Counted from the stretch's first letter, positions 24,798-34,052 are shown. The stretch is DNA of 64,000 bases from a virus (IMGVR_UViG_3300025880_000012:1-64000), one strand, 5' to 3'. Numbers and translations are program-made. Notes: generated by a model from the letters alone, not told the origin.

Positions 24798-25136
24798 ATG
24801 TTATCAACATATTGTCAACACTGTGGTGGAAAAAACGAATACACTATAACTAAACCTAAATTTTGTTCTAGCTGTGGAACTCCATTAGATCAAGGTTTAA
24901 GTCAGGCTAGAGGAGCTACACCATTAAAGCAAAAATCTTTGCGAGCGCAACCAATCCAAAAAGAAGTGCACGATGAAGACGGTACTGACATTTATGAAGT
25001 TCCTGATATATCAAATTTAGAGTATGAGATAGAAGTTTCTAACACCAACTTTACACTGGGCTCAATTATGCCTAGAGAGCTAGAGAAGAACGAACCAACC
25101 AGACGTAAAAGGGGTAGGCCTAGAAAAAATGGGTAG
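24798..25136 (+). CDS. Zinc-ribbon protein with AT-hook-like tail
   Basis: A 112-residue protein. The N-terminus has YCQHCGGKN and FCSSCGTPLD, two CxxC knuckles about 15 residues apart that form a zinc ribbon. The middle is acidic and disordered in appearance. The C-terminus TRRKRGRPRK is an AT-hook-like DNA-binding motif. It overlaps the sigma-like gene by eight bases, so the two are translated together. Zinc ribbon plus basic tail next to a sigma-like factor suggests a transcription partner, as with small phage co-activators; this is inference. It heads an overlapping operon through terminase. Confidence 0.6.
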   Translation: MLSTYCQHCGGKNEYTITKPKFCSSCGTPLDQGLSQARGATPLKQKSLRAQPIQKEVHDEDGTDIYEVPDISNLEYEIEVSNTNFTLGSIMPRELEKNEPTRRKRGRPRKNG

Positions 25137-25827
25137 ACCTAAAAAACTTATATTCGAAGATCAAATTGAAGTAATCAATCAAGAAATTCGTAAAAGAAAA
25201 AATAAGTGGTTTTTGGATTCTATGCCATGGATTTCTTTTGAAGATGTTGAGCAAATAATAAGAGTACATATTTATCAAAAATGGGATAAATGGGATCAAG
25301 AAAGAGAATTAAAGCCTTGGATAAATAAAATTATAAGTAATCAATTCAAAAATATTTTAAGGAATTATTATTTAAACTTTGCAAAACCATGTAGTAATTG
25401 CCCTTTTGATACATCTATTGGTGGAGAAAATTTATGTTCATTCACGAAGAGTGGATCGCAAGACAGTAGTTGCCCGCTGTATAAAAAATGGGAAAAAAGC
25501 AAAAAAAGCGCTCACGATGTTAAGATACCATTAAGGTTAGACGCTCAAGAGTATGAATCTAGTATTTTTTCGGTCAACTCGTTTAACGTGGATACAGCTA
25601 TAGTTAAAGTGCAAGAACACTTAAAGAACGAACTCTCCGAACGTCATTATAATATATATGTTATGTTATTCGTGGAAAATAGAAGTGAATCAGAAGTTGC
25701 CGAAAAACTAGGATACAAAACTAATGAGCAAGGCAGAAAGGCTGGTTACAAGCAAATCAAAAATATGCGAAAATTATTCAAAGAAAAAGTAATGAAAATT
25801 ATCAAAAACCAAGATATTGTGATATGA
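25129..25827 (+). CDS. Sigma-70-like RNA polymerase sigma factor with Cys insert
   Basis: A 232-residue protein with the layout of a small sigma factor. Residues about 35-82 (SFEDVEQIIRVHIYQKWDKW, then PWINKIISNQFKNILRN) fit sigma region 2. Residues about 165-225 (LSERHYNIYVMLFVENRS, EVAEKLGY, ending in a basic helix) fit the region 4 helix-turn-helix. Between them, Cys88, Cys91, Cys103 and Cys115 form a CxxC...C...C cluster that probably binds zinc and is not usual in sigma factors. A phage late-transcription role is likely, in line with the recurring GTGTA motif in this window. It overlaps both neighbouring genes. Confidence 0.65.
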   Translation: MGRPKKLIFEDQIEVINQEIRKRKNKWFLDSMPWISFEDVEQIIRVHIYQKWDKWDQERELKPWINKIISNQFKNILRNYYLNFAKPCSNCPFDTSIGGENLCSFTKSGSQDSSCPLYKKWEKSKKSAHDVKIPLRLDAQEYESSIFSVNSFNVDTAIVKVQEHLKNELSERHYNIYVMLFVENRSESEVAEKLGYKTNEQGRKAGYKQIKNMRKLFKEKVMKIIKNQDIVI

Positions 25828-26870
25828 AATTAACTGAAGAACATAAAAAGTTTATAGACGAAAATTTCCAAAGAATGCCAGATTTAATTGAATTGACTCG
25901 AGCAACATTTAAAGATGGAACAATTGATGGTAGGTCGAAGCAGGGAAGAGCGGTAAGAGCTTACCTTGCATCAAAGGAAATTAAATATAAAACATCTGAA
26001 CATGAAATAGTTAAACCAATTGTATTATCAGAAGAGCAGAAAAATTTCATTGAACAATATTCTCAAGATGGAATGAGTAGCTACCAAATTGCACAGCTAT
26101 TATTTCCTGATGATGAGGTCAAAAAATTGGGTAGAGAACAAAGGGCTGTAGGCAATTACCTAGAGGCAGTAAAAAAAAGAAAAAGAGAAGAAAATCGAGC
26201 CGCACGCAACAAATACGATGAACCTAAAAATATAGCTGAATGCTTAGAAAAGGTCAACCTATATACTGATGCAGGACTAAGAGAAGGAGAAATGAAAGCA
26301 ATGGAAAAAAAATCAATTGAATCTTTATTTCGTTTTTTAAAATCTCCAAGATTTACTCAGATTATAAGTAATTACCATAAAGAAGAAGATCAAGATTTAT
26401 TTGAAGCGGAATTTATTCGAGCTACTTGGGATAAGCCTGATTTAACTACTGATGAAGTTAATTTGTATGTAAATGTATGTGTTGATTATATAAACTTAAA
26501 AAATATATCTTCACACATGGAGAAGTTAAATAGAATGTTTGATGAAGCAGACGAACAGCAAGAGCTGACGGTAAGGTTATCGGAACTACTAAAAACCAAA
26601 AGTGAAGAGTATAACCAATGCGAAAAACGACAGGAGTCTTTAATACAAAGACTTGCTGGAGACAGATCAAAAAGGATATCCCAACGTCAAGATCAAAACG
26701 CATCAATACTTTCATTAGTCGAAAGCTTTCAAAACGAAGAAGAGCGAAAACTAATGGTAAAGATGGCAAACATGCAAAAGAAGGCCATCAAGGAAGAAGC
26801 TGATAATTTGGAATCTATGAATTCTTGGAAGTCAAGAATATTAGGCATATCTAAAAGCGATGTCATCTAG
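25824..26870 (+). CDS. DNA-binding-like protein, possible small terminase subunit
   Basis: A 348-residue protein with two related helical units at the N-terminus. Residues 1-55 contain LTEEHKKFIDENF and GRAVRAYLASK; residues 68-115 contain LSEEQKNFIEQYS, SSYQIAQLLF and REQRAVGNYLEAV. Each resembles a helix-turn-helix with a following basic stretch. The rest is helical and charged, with a coiled-coil near 225-300. It overlaps the genes on both sides (four and eleven bases) and lies one gene before terminase, the usual place for a small terminase subunit. There is no sequence motif that proves that role; it could instead be a transcription regulator paired with the sigma-like factor. Confidence 0.45.
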   Translation: MKLTEEHKKFIDENFQRMPDLIELTRATFKDGTIDGRSKQGRAVRAYLASKEIKYKTSEHEIVKPIVLSEEQKNFIEQYSQDGMSSYQIAQLLFPDDEVKKLGREQRAVGNYLEAVKKRKREENRAARNKYDEPKNIAECLEKVNLYTDAGLREGEMKAMEKKSIESLFRFLKSPRFTQIISNYHKEEDQDLFEAEFIRATWDKPDLTTDEVNLYVNVCVDYINLKNISSHMEKLNRMFDEADEQQELTVRLSELLKTKSEEYNQCEKRQESLIQRLAGDRSKRISQRQDQNASILSLVESFQNEEERKLMVKMANMQKKAIKEEADNLESMNSWKSRILGISKSDVI

Positions 26871-27792
26871 TTTTAAATGTCAAGTGTGTCACGAAGAGTT
26901 TGACACAGAAAAGGGGCTTCATATACACCTCAAGAAGCACAAGATGGATTTAGCTACTTACTATACTACATTTTATCCACGTAATAATTTATTAACAGGA
27001 AAACCATTACCTTTCAAAAAGAAAGATGATTACTTTAATAATGACTTTTCTACTCGCAGTCAATTAATAAAATGGTGCATGTCTCAAGATAAAGAGACGG
27101 CTGCAGAATACGCATTAAAGAAATTAAAACAAAGAATAGAATTAAAGGGTCTTAAGTACGCTCCAAACCATTTAGAGTTAAAGATCAACAAGTTGCCAGA
27201 CATAGATGTCTACAAATATGCTTTTGGTTCGTATGGAGCAGCATGTAAAGCGGCTGGAGTAAGACCGCTACATGGTAGTGCGATTGATGAAAACTTTTTT
27301 AAGGAAGATGAGCATTTTGAGAATTTGAAGATTTTTGTTGACACAAGAGAGCAAAAACCATTAACCTTTAATGTGTCTGAAGATCTAAAGTTAGACTTCG
27401 GAGATTATACGGTTGGGGGCGATGATTATAACTATACTTATGTAGATAGAAAATCTGATTCTGATTTTAAGGGCACCCTTTCGGGAGGTTTAGCTAGGTT
27501 CAAAAGAGAGCTTCAGAGAGTGCAAGATTTTGACTCATACTTATTTATAGTTGTGGAAAGCGATCTTAATAGGTTATATAAAAATAATGCTTTCGGCCCA
27601 CACAAATCAAATTTAGAATTCATATACCACAACATGAGATTAATATCTCACGAGTTTGCTGGAAGTTGTCAATTTGTTTTTACAGGTACTCGAACAAACT
27701 CTCAATCAGTCATCCCTAAGATTTTAACTTTAGGTAAGAAATTATGGGATGTTGATTTACAATATTATATAGATAAAAATGGCTTGGGATGA
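26860..27792 (+). CDS. C2H2 zinc finger-ERCC4 nuclease fusion
   Basis: A 310-residue protein. Residues 7-27 form a classical C2H2 finger (Cys7, Cys10, His23, His27). A linker (about 30-150) includes two segments, each with an A-x-K or Y-G-A-A-C-K-A-A-G pattern that may bind DNA. Residues about 157-280 fit the ERCC4/XPF nuclease fold: FVDTREQKPLTF, then LDFGDYTV, then the catalytic-type VDRKSDSDF and ARFKRELQRV, and a YLFIVVE strand. The family cuts branched or single/double-strand junction DNA. It overlaps terminase by 14 bases, so a role in genome processing during packaging, or in resolving branches, is likely. Confidence 0.75.
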   Translation: MSSSFKCQVCHEEFDTEKGLHIHLKKHKMDLATYYTTFYPRNNLLTGKPLPFKKKDDYFNNDFSTRSQLIKWCMSQDKETAAEYALKKLKQRIELKGLKYAPNHLELKINKLPDIDVYKYAFGSYGAACKAAGVRPLHGSAIDENFFKEDEHFENLKIFVDTREQKPLTFNVSEDLKLDFGDYTVGGDDYNYTYVDRKSDSDFKGTLSGGLARFKRELQRVQDFDSYLFIVVESDLNRLYKNNAFGPHKSNLEFIYHNMRLISHEFAGSCQFVFTGTRTNSQSVIPKILTLGKKLWDVDLQYYIDKNGLG

Positions 27793-29647
27793 AGGAAATC
27801 AAACTCGTCGACCTAAGGAAGACGTCAATCAAGAAATTCTTAATTTAGAAGGTTTCCTCGATGAAAATGAGGCAAAGCAAAATCTTTATAAATTCTTAAA
27901 AGATAATATTACCTTTACTACTAGTTTAGTAGGTGGAGTAGATTTATTTCCTTTTCAACACATGGCTATCAAAGCTATGTTTGAGACTGATTATTTCATG
28001 GGGGTATGGAGTCGTGGTATGAGTAAATCTTTTACTACTGGTGTATACGCTTTCCTTGATGCTATAATGCATCAGGGTGTTGAAATTGGAATATTGGCTG
28101 CATCATTTAGACAGTCAAAACAAATATTTAAAAAAATTGAAGACATCGCCGCAAAGCCTGAAGCTAGAATGCTAGCGAATTGTATAACTAAAAAATCAAA
28201 AAGCAATGATGAATGGTTAATGGAAATTGGGAGAAGTAGGATTAGAGCCTTGCCATTAGGAGATGGATCCAAGCTTCGGGGATTTAGGTTTCATAGAATT
28301 ATTATTGATGAGTTCCTATTGATGCCGGAAAGAATCTACAATGAAGTTATTGTCCCCTTTCTTTCTGTAGTAGAAAATCCAACTCAAAGAGAAGACTTGT
28401 ATAATTTAGAGACTAAGTTGATTGATCAAGGCAAAATGAAAGAGGAAGATAGATATGTATGGCCGAACAATAAATTAATTATGTTGTCTTCCGCTAGTTA
28501 CAAATTTGAATACATGTATAAGCTTTACAGTCAATTTGAAAACTTAATTCAAGGTAAAGATGTTGATCAAGATAAAGCTACTAGGTGTATCATGCAGTTT
28601 TCTTATGATTGTGCACCTAAGCAGCTTTACGACCAAAACCTCATAACTCAAGCTAAGGCTACAATGAGTCAGTCCCAGTTTGAGCGTGAGTTTGGAGCGT
28701 TATTTACAGATGACAGTTCTGGATACTTCAAAACGTCTAGAATGGCATCATGTACTATACAAGACGGAGAAGATCCTCATGTTGAAATTAAGGGTCAGCC
28801 TGAGGATGAATACATATTAGCTTTCGACCCATCTTGGTCAGAAAGTGAAAGTAGTGATGATTTTGCTATGCATGTATTAAAGTATCATAAAAGCACAGGC
28901 ACTTCAACATTAGTACATTCTTATGCAATGTCTGGAACTCCACTTCGAGAACATATTTTTTATTTTCATTATCTTATCAAAAACTTTAATATCATTGCTA
29001 TAGTTGGAGATTATAATGGAGGAGTTCAATTTATCAATGCAGTTAATGAGAGTGAGTTATTTAAAACTAGCAATATAAAAATAAAAGGTGTTGACGGCGA
29101 TTTCGATAAAATGGAAAATTATAAAGATGAATTAAGAACTGCGAAAATGCAGTACAATAAAAAAGATTATAAGTATTTATTCCTAAGAAAGCCTACATCT
29201 GATTGGATCAGAAAAGCTAATGAGTTATTGCAAGCAAATTTTGATCATAAACGTATTTGGTTTGGTTCTAGAGCGATTGATGAAGCTTACAATAAACAAA
29301 GAGCTAAAAAAATACCAATCAATAAATTAAAATTTCTTAGATTGTCTGAAGAAGAGTTAAAGCAAAGTGGTCAAGCAAAAATGATAGACTTTATAGAACA
29401 TCAATACGACATGATTAACATGACAAAAAATCAATGTGCATTAATTCAGATCACAACTTCACCTCAAGGAACGCAGACTTTTGGGTTACCTCCAGAGCTT
29501 AGAAGGCAGACTGGACCTGATAAAGCAAGGAAGGATTCGTACTCAGCCTTAGTTCTTGGGAGTTGGATGGTTAAGGTATTTCATGACATGAATAACTCCA
29601 AGGCTCAGCAAGCCCATTCTACATTTGCTCCAATGTTTATAAGTTAA
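27779..29647 (+). CDS. terL: Terminase large subunit
   Basis: A 622-residue packaging motor. The ATPase half shows the phage-type Walker A at WSRGMSKSF (about 79-87) and Walker B with acidic residues at RIIIDEFLLMPE (about 178-189). The RNase H-like nuclease half shows ILAFDPSWSES (first Asp, about 348), IAIVGDYNGG (second, about 417) and a late Asp in RKDSYSALVLG. The length is normal for the family. It would form the ATP-driven motor at the portal and cut concatemeric DNA. It ends the operon of overlapping genes that starts at 24798. The portal gene follows after 47 bases. Confidence 0.92.
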   Translation: MAWDEGNQTRRPKEDVNQEILNLEGFLDENEAKQNLYKFLKDNITFTTSLVGGVDLFPFQHMAIKAMFETDYFMGVWSRGMSKSFTTGVYAFLDAIMHQGVEIGILAASFRQSKQIFKKIEDIAAKPEARMLANCITKKSKSNDEWLMEIGRSRIRALPLGDGSKLRGFRFHRIIIDEFLLMPERIYNEVIVPFLSVVENPTQREDLYNLETKLIDQGKMKEEDRYVWPNNKLIMLSSASYKFEYMYKLYSQFENLIQGKDVDQDKATRCIMQFSYDCAPKQLYDQNLITQAKATMSQSQFEREFGALFTDDSSGYFKTSRMASCTIQDGEDPHVEIKGQPEDEYILAFDPSWSESESSDDFAMHVLKYHKSTGTSTLVHSYAMSGTPLREHIFYFHYLIKNFNIIAIVGDYNGGVQFINAVNESELFKTSNIKIKGVDGDFDKMENYKDELRTAKMQYNKKDYKYLFLRKPTSDWIRKANELLQANFDHKRIWFGSRAIDEAYNKQRAKKIPINKLKFLRLSEEELKQSGQAKMIDFIEHQYDMINMTKNQCALIQITTSPQGTQTFGLPPELRRQTGPDKARKDSYSALVLGSWMVKVFHDMNNSKAQQAHSTFAPMFIS

Positions 29648-29679
29648 CTTTTAACTTTTATAGACTTTTAGTTAGACTT

Positions 29680-29694
29680 TGTGTATTATGTATT
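29680..29694 (+). promoter_or_regulatory. GTGTA start-proximal motif
   Basis: TGTGTATTATGTATT directly before the GTG start of the portal gene. This supports the GTG at 29695, since no better ATG in frame lies nearby. Confidence 0.5.
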
Positions 29695-31767
29695 GTGAAA
29701 GAAAAAAGAAAGTATACAAAAAGATCTGATTATTGGAGCCAATTTTCAAAGCAGGATAAACCTATAGATGATATATTAAAATTGAATGAAGCTATAGGAA
29801 CATTACCAGAAACAGCTGGAGACAGTTTTTATGTTCAGTCTGCTGCGGCAAGCACTTCAAACAGAAGAGTTCAATATGGAGATCATACAACTTCTAGAAA
29901 AAATGCCATACACCACAACAATAAAGAAGATAAATATGTCAATATTAGGAATGGTATGCTTCCTTATGATTACTCTGGCGATGGAGTTAATGTTAGAGAT
30001 GCTATAGAGCTATGCCAAAAAGCTTATGCTAACATTTCAATTTTTAGAAATGCTATAGATATAATGGCTGAATTTTCTAATTCCCCTATATACCTTGAGG
30101 GTGAGAATGACCGATCCAAAAAGTTCATTGAGGGATGGATGAAAAAAATAGGCATATGGAAATTAAAAGATCAATATTTCAGAGAGTATTATAGATCAGG
30201 GAATATATTTTTTTATAGAGTAGATGGTAAGTTTTCCAACGAAGACTTAATGAAGATGAATTATGTATACGCATCTCAGACATTAAAACCTGGAGAGATA
30301 CCAGTTCGATACATGTTACTTAATCCTTATGACATTGTTGCAGATAAAGCTACCGCATTTCAAGATGGAATATATAAAAAAGTATTATCCGACTATGAGC
30401 TTGAAAAATTAAGAGAACCAAAAACAGAAGAAGATAAAAAAGTATTTGATTCATTAGACCCTGAAACAAAAAAGAAAATTAAAGATGGATCATTTACTCG
30501 TGATGGTTTAAAAATTAAATTAGATTCAGAAAAATTAATTTATTCATTTTATAAAAAACAAGATTATGAACCTTTTGCTGTTCCTTTTGGCTTTCCTGTA
30601 TTAGATGATATTAATTGGAAGTTAGAGTTAAAGAAGATTGATCAAGCTATATGTAGAACCGTAGAGAATGTAATACTTTTAATTACAATGGGAGCAGAGC
30701 CAGATAAAGGAGGAGTAAACCCAAACAATTTAAAAGCCATGCAAGAGCTATTTAAAAATGAGAGTGTTGGCAGAGCATTAATTGCAGATTACACAACTAA
30801 AGCTCAATTTGTTATTCCTGACCTTAATAAAGTTCTTGGTTCTGAAAAATACAAAATAGTAAATGAAGACATTAAAGAAGGTCTACAAAATATTATTGTG
30901 GGTAGTGAAAAGTTCTCAAACACACAAGTTAAAGCTGAAATATTCTTAGAGAGATTAAAAGAATCTCGTAATGCATTTTTAAATGATTTTTTACAGCCGC
31001 AAATTAAAGAGGTTTGTCAGAACATGGGATTAAAGTCTTATCCCACAGCTAAATTTGAAGAGATTGACATTAAAGATGAAGTTCAGTTTCATAGAGTTAT
31101 TACTAGATTGTTGGAAATTGGTATACTTACTCCAGAGCAAGGCATCAAATCCATGCAAACTGGACTGTATCCAAATCCACGCGAATTATCTCAAGTTCAA
31201 GAAAAGTATGTTGAGCAACGTGAAAAAGGTTATTACAATCCTTTGGTTGGTGGTATACCAATGATTGAAAGTGTTCAGTCTGAAAAAGATCGAGAAATTG
31301 CAGAAGAACAACTAGAAATCCAAAAAGAAGGCGCGCAGAACCAAAAACAAGCTGTTCAGCAAAAAAGTAAAGAAACACAAAATAAAACTAAAAAATCTCC
31401 TGGACGACCAAATGGAACAAATCAAATTCCATTACAAGCCGCAGATTATTATGGAAAAGATAATGTTCAACAAACAATATATGATATAGAAGATTTACAA
31501 TCTTATGCTATTGCTAATTTCCAAAAATATAAAAATTTAAAAGAATTGAATGACAACCATAAAGATTTAATTGTTAAGTTGTGCGAATCAGTTGTTTGCG
31601 CTAAAGAACAAAAGCAGTGGAAGCGTACATTATTGTCTTGCGTTAAGAACATCGATAATATTCAAAAGTTAGATGTTATGCCTGACATATTGGAGGTGTC
31701 CGCAAAGCATGAACTGTCCGATTACCCTTCAGCTATATTATATCATAGCAAAAATCACAAAAAATAG
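29695..31767 (+). CDS. Portal protein
   Basis: A 690-residue protein with the position and size of a large portal. It starts at GTG. After a basic N-terminus come GVNVRDAIELCQKAYANISI and NAIDIMAEFSNSPIYLEG, typical portal wing sequences. Further on, KKIDQAICRTVENVILLITMG and IVGSEKFSNTQVKAEIFLER fit the stem and crown helices. Residues about 540-585 are a Gln/Lys-rich linker with a GRPNG motif, and the C-terminal 110 residues are an extra helical domain. As the portal, it would form the dodecameric ring for DNA passage and bind terminase. Its neighbours terminase, protease and capsid genes fit. Confidence 0.85.
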   Translation: MKEKRKYTKRSDYWSQFSKQDKPIDDILKLNEAIGTLPETAGDSFYVQSAAASTSNRRVQYGDHTTSRKNAIHHNNKEDKYVNIRNGMLPYDYSGDGVNVRDAIELCQKAYANISIFRNAIDIMAEFSNSPIYLEGENDRSKKFIEGWMKKIGIWKLKDQYFREYYRSGNIFFYRVDGKFSNEDLMKMNYVYASQTLKPGEIPVRYMLLNPYDIVADKATAFQDGIYKKVLSDYELEKLREPKTEEDKKVFDSLDPETKKKIKDGSFTRDGLKIKLDSEKLIYSFYKKQDYEPFAVPFGFPVLDDINWKLELKKIDQAICRTVENVILLITMGAEPDKGGVNPNNLKAMQELFKNESVGRALIADYTTKAQFVIPDLNKVLGSEKYKIVNEDIKEGLQNIIVGSEKFSNTQVKAEIFLERLKESRNAFLNDFLQPQIKEVCQNMGLKSYPTAKFEEIDIKDEVQFHRVITRLLEIGILTPEQGIKSMQTGLYPNPRELSQVQEKYVEQREKGYYNPLVGGIPMIESVQSEKDREIAEEQLEIQKEGAQNQKQAVQQKSKETQNKTKKSPGRPNGTNQIPLQAADYYGKDNVQQTIYDIEDLQSYAIANFQKYKNLKELNDNHKDLIVKLCESVVCAKEQKQWKRTLLSCVKNIDNIQKLDVMPDILEVSAKHELSDYPSAILYHSKNHKK

Positions 31768-31781
31768 TGTACTTAAAATAG
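31766..31781 (+). promoter_or_regulatory. GTGTA start-proximal motif
   Basis: AGTGTACTTAAAATAG overlaps the portal stop and ends at the ATG at 31782. It marks the capsid group as its own transcription unit. Confidence 0.55.
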
Positions 31782-33311
31782 ATGAGCAAAAAATTTAAAT
31801 ACACTACAAATTTTTCAAATATAATTTTAGCGTCTGGAGATGTTGATTCGCCAGACCTTAATATCAGTAAAGCTTCACTTGAGTCATTAAAGGAAATCAT
31901 ACCGACAGATGTCGATCTTGAAAAAAATATGGATTTACTCGCTGTGGCATTTAATGGAGCAGTAGTTAATGCATTTAATAAGAACGGTGATGGAATTGAC
32001 TCTAAATCAGCGATAAACATTCTTGACCAATTTAAACATAAGCCAACTAATATTGAACATCAAAAGGAAAAGATAGTTGGACATATAGTTTCTGCAAGCT
32101 TTTCTAGCTTTATGGATAATGAGATTCTATCTTCGGAAGAAGTAGAGAATACAAACGAACCATTTAATATTGCTCTAGCTTCTCTTATATATAGAATGAT
32201 CAATCCTCAATTTGCAAATTTAGTCGAACAATCTGTAGATCCAGAAAGTGAGCTTTACCATAAAGTCTCAGCTAGTTGGGAAATTGGTTTTAATGATTTT
32301 GTATTGGCTGTTGGCAGTAATGACTTGAAAAACGCCGAAATTATCGATGATGAGAATATGATTGATGAGTTAAAAGGTAATTTAAAAGCTCTTGGTGGCG
32401 AAGGAAAGATGAAAGATGGCTCACCAATTCACCGATTAATTGTTGGAGAAATTTTTCCTCTCGGAATTGGCTTCACCTCGAATCCCGCCGCTAATGTAAA
32501 GGGATTAGTAGTTAGTTCAAAAACAGAACAAACACCAACTACAGAAAAAAAGGAAAAAAATATTTCACAAAACATCAATTCTGATGTAAATAACAAAAAA
32601 AGTATTATTATGGACAATAACGAAATTTTAAATAATCTAGTGTCAGCTCTTGAAGAAAAAGTTTCTGAAAAGAAATTCTCTGAAGAAGCAGTGGCTACTG
32701 TATCTAAAATTATTAATGACGCAATTCTTGAACGCAACGATTCGTTCGTACAAGAAAAAGAGCAACTTGAGACTGAAAAAGCTGAGTTAACTCAAGCCGC
32801 AGAAAAAACTGCAGCTGAAGTTAAGAAGCTTAGTGAAGAGCTTACAGTTGCTACTGACCGTGTTACAGAATTAGAGCAGCAGCATAAACAACAGGAGGCA
32901 GTTGCTCGTTTTGATGCGAGAATGTCCGTAATCGAAGATGCTTATGAGCTCGACGAAGATAGCCGTAGGGTTGTCGCTCACGAACTTAAAGATCTTGAAG
33001 AGTCTGAAGAAGCATTTGCAACTTTCCAAGAGAAATTGCAAGTTGTACTTAAACATCAGAACAAAGAATTTATCGCTAAGCAAGAAGAAGAATTTAATGC
33101 TAAGCTCGCTGAAGCAGTTGAAAAACGTTTGGCAGAACTTAAAAGCACTGATTCTTCAGAGGAAGAAGTTGTTGAAGAAGCAATGGACAAGGTGGAAGCC
33201 GAAGAAGAAGTTGTCGCTAACAACAATGCAGAATCCTCAGAGCAAGAAGTTTCCCTGAAGCAAAAATTTGAAAAAGCTTTCTCGGAAGACAATTTAACCA
33301 TAAACTACTAA
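31782..33311 (+). CDS. Prohead protease-scaffold fusion
   Basis: A 509-residue protein. Residues 1-245 fit a phage prohead serine protease: NIEHQKEKIVGHIVSA holds the likely catalytic His and SASWEIGFNDF the likely Ser. Residues about 277-509 form a long acidic coiled coil like a scaffolding protein, with heptads through 310-375 and an acidic C-terminus. An in-frame ATG at 32610 (residue 277), at the junction, could give a free scaffold by internal initiation, as in lambda C/Nu3. Arg codons shift from AGA toward CGT after this point, approaching the capsid gene's usage. Confidence 0.75.
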   Translation: MSKKFKYTTNFSNIILASGDVDSPDLNISKASLESLKEIIPTDVDLEKNMDLLAVAFNGAVVNAFNKNGDGIDSKSAINILDQFKHKPTNIEHQKEKIVGHIVSASFSSFMDNEILSSEEVENTNEPFNIALASLIYRMINPQFANLVEQSVDPESELYHKVSASWEIGFNDFVLAVGSNDLKNAEIIDDENMIDELKGNLKALGGEGKMKDGSPIHRLIVGEIFPLGIGFTSNPAANVKGLVVSSKTEQTPTTEKKEKNISQNINSDVNNKKSIIMDNNEILNNLVSALEEKVSEKKFSEEAVATVSKIINDAILERNDSFVQEKEQLETEKAELTQAAEKTAAEVKKLSEELTVATDRVTELEQQHKQQEAVARFDARMSVIEDAYELDEDSRRVVAHELKDLEESEEAFATFQEKLQVVLKHQNKEFIAKQEEEFNAKLAEAVEKRLAELKSTDSSEEEVVEEAMDKVEAEEEVVANNNAESSEQEVSLKQKFEKAFSEDNLTINY

Positions 33312-33316
33312 AATAT

Positions 33317-33322
33317 AAAGGA
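33317..33322 (+). promoter_or_regulatory. Ribosome binding site of decoration gene
   Basis: AAAGGA ten bases before the ATG at 33333. Most genes here lack such a site, so its presence marks a strongly translated gene. Confidence 0.7.
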
Positions 33323-33332
33323 ATAAAATAAA

Positions 33333-34040
33333 ATGGCTATTAGACTATTACCGTTTCGTGATTACGATGAACATGATGTCGTAAATCTCTTCAAAAGTGC
33401 TGGAACTCTCGAACAATTCATCGATCTTTCCCACGCTGACCGCCGCTCAACCGCTCAAGGTGATGCTGGTGTATTCGTGAAAGTTTCGAATGGCTCTCTT
33501 AATGCAGAGGGTACAAGTTGGGATCCAATTGATATCGACGCTCAAGCTGGAGCAACTTCTCTGCTTGGAAAAACAGATTATCCAAATGTTGCAAAGAATT
33601 TTTATCCAGAAGCGACACTGAGCTTTGCTCCTATCGCAACTGCCGAAGATGAATGTATTGGAATTACACTTCGTCAAACTGTTGCTCGTGATGAGCTTGG
33701 AGAAAACCTTCTTTACAATCAAATCAAGAAAGACGAACTTTTTGGAGTTCTTCCTGGTGAAGTTGTACCTGTTCTTTCGAAAGGTATGATTTCTATTACT
33801 TCTGATGCTTTTGAAGGTGGTACTGTTGGTACAGCTGGACAAGTTCTTATTGGAGCAGCTGACGGACAAGTTACAGCTGTAGCACGTACCGATGTTACAG
33901 TTGGTCAAAAAATCCTTGGAACCATTCTTGCAGCTGGTTATCGTGATGACGAAGCTGGAACTCTTGGTGGAACCAATGTATTTGGTAAAGCAGGATTAAT
34001 GAAAGGTGGCTACGCTATCGTAAAAATCGATTGCGCATAA
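33333..34040 (+). CDS. Capsid decoration/stabilisation-like protein
   Basis: A 235-residue protein between the scaffold and the major capsid protein, the usual place of head decoration proteins. It is rich in small residues, with beta-type segments such as GTAGQVLIGAADGQVTAVA and a Gly-rich C-terminus. No enzymatic motif is visible. Codon choice (CTT, CGT, CGC, ATC) and an AAAGGA ribosome site match the capsid gene and differ from most of the window, indicating very high expression. It may be a decoration protein on the capsid surface; the exact family is not recognised. Confidence 0.65.
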   Translation: MAIRLLPFRDYDEHDVVNLFKSAGTLEQFIDLSHADRRSTAQGDAGVFVKVSNGSLNAEGTSWDPIDIDAQAGATSLLGKTDYPNVAKNFYPEATLSFAPIATAEDECIGITLRQTVARDELGENLLYNQIKKDELFGVLPGEVVPVLSKGMISITSDAFEGGTVGTAGQVLIGAADGQVTAVARTDVTVGQKILGTILAAGYRDDEAGTLGGTNVFGKAGLMKGGYAIVKIDCA

Positions 34041-34052
34041 CATTTAATAAAG

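Noticed and set aside
33447-33908. Minus-strand frame opposite the decoration gene
   Set aside because: Antisense shadow of a high-expression gene with the same codon bias; no supporting signals.
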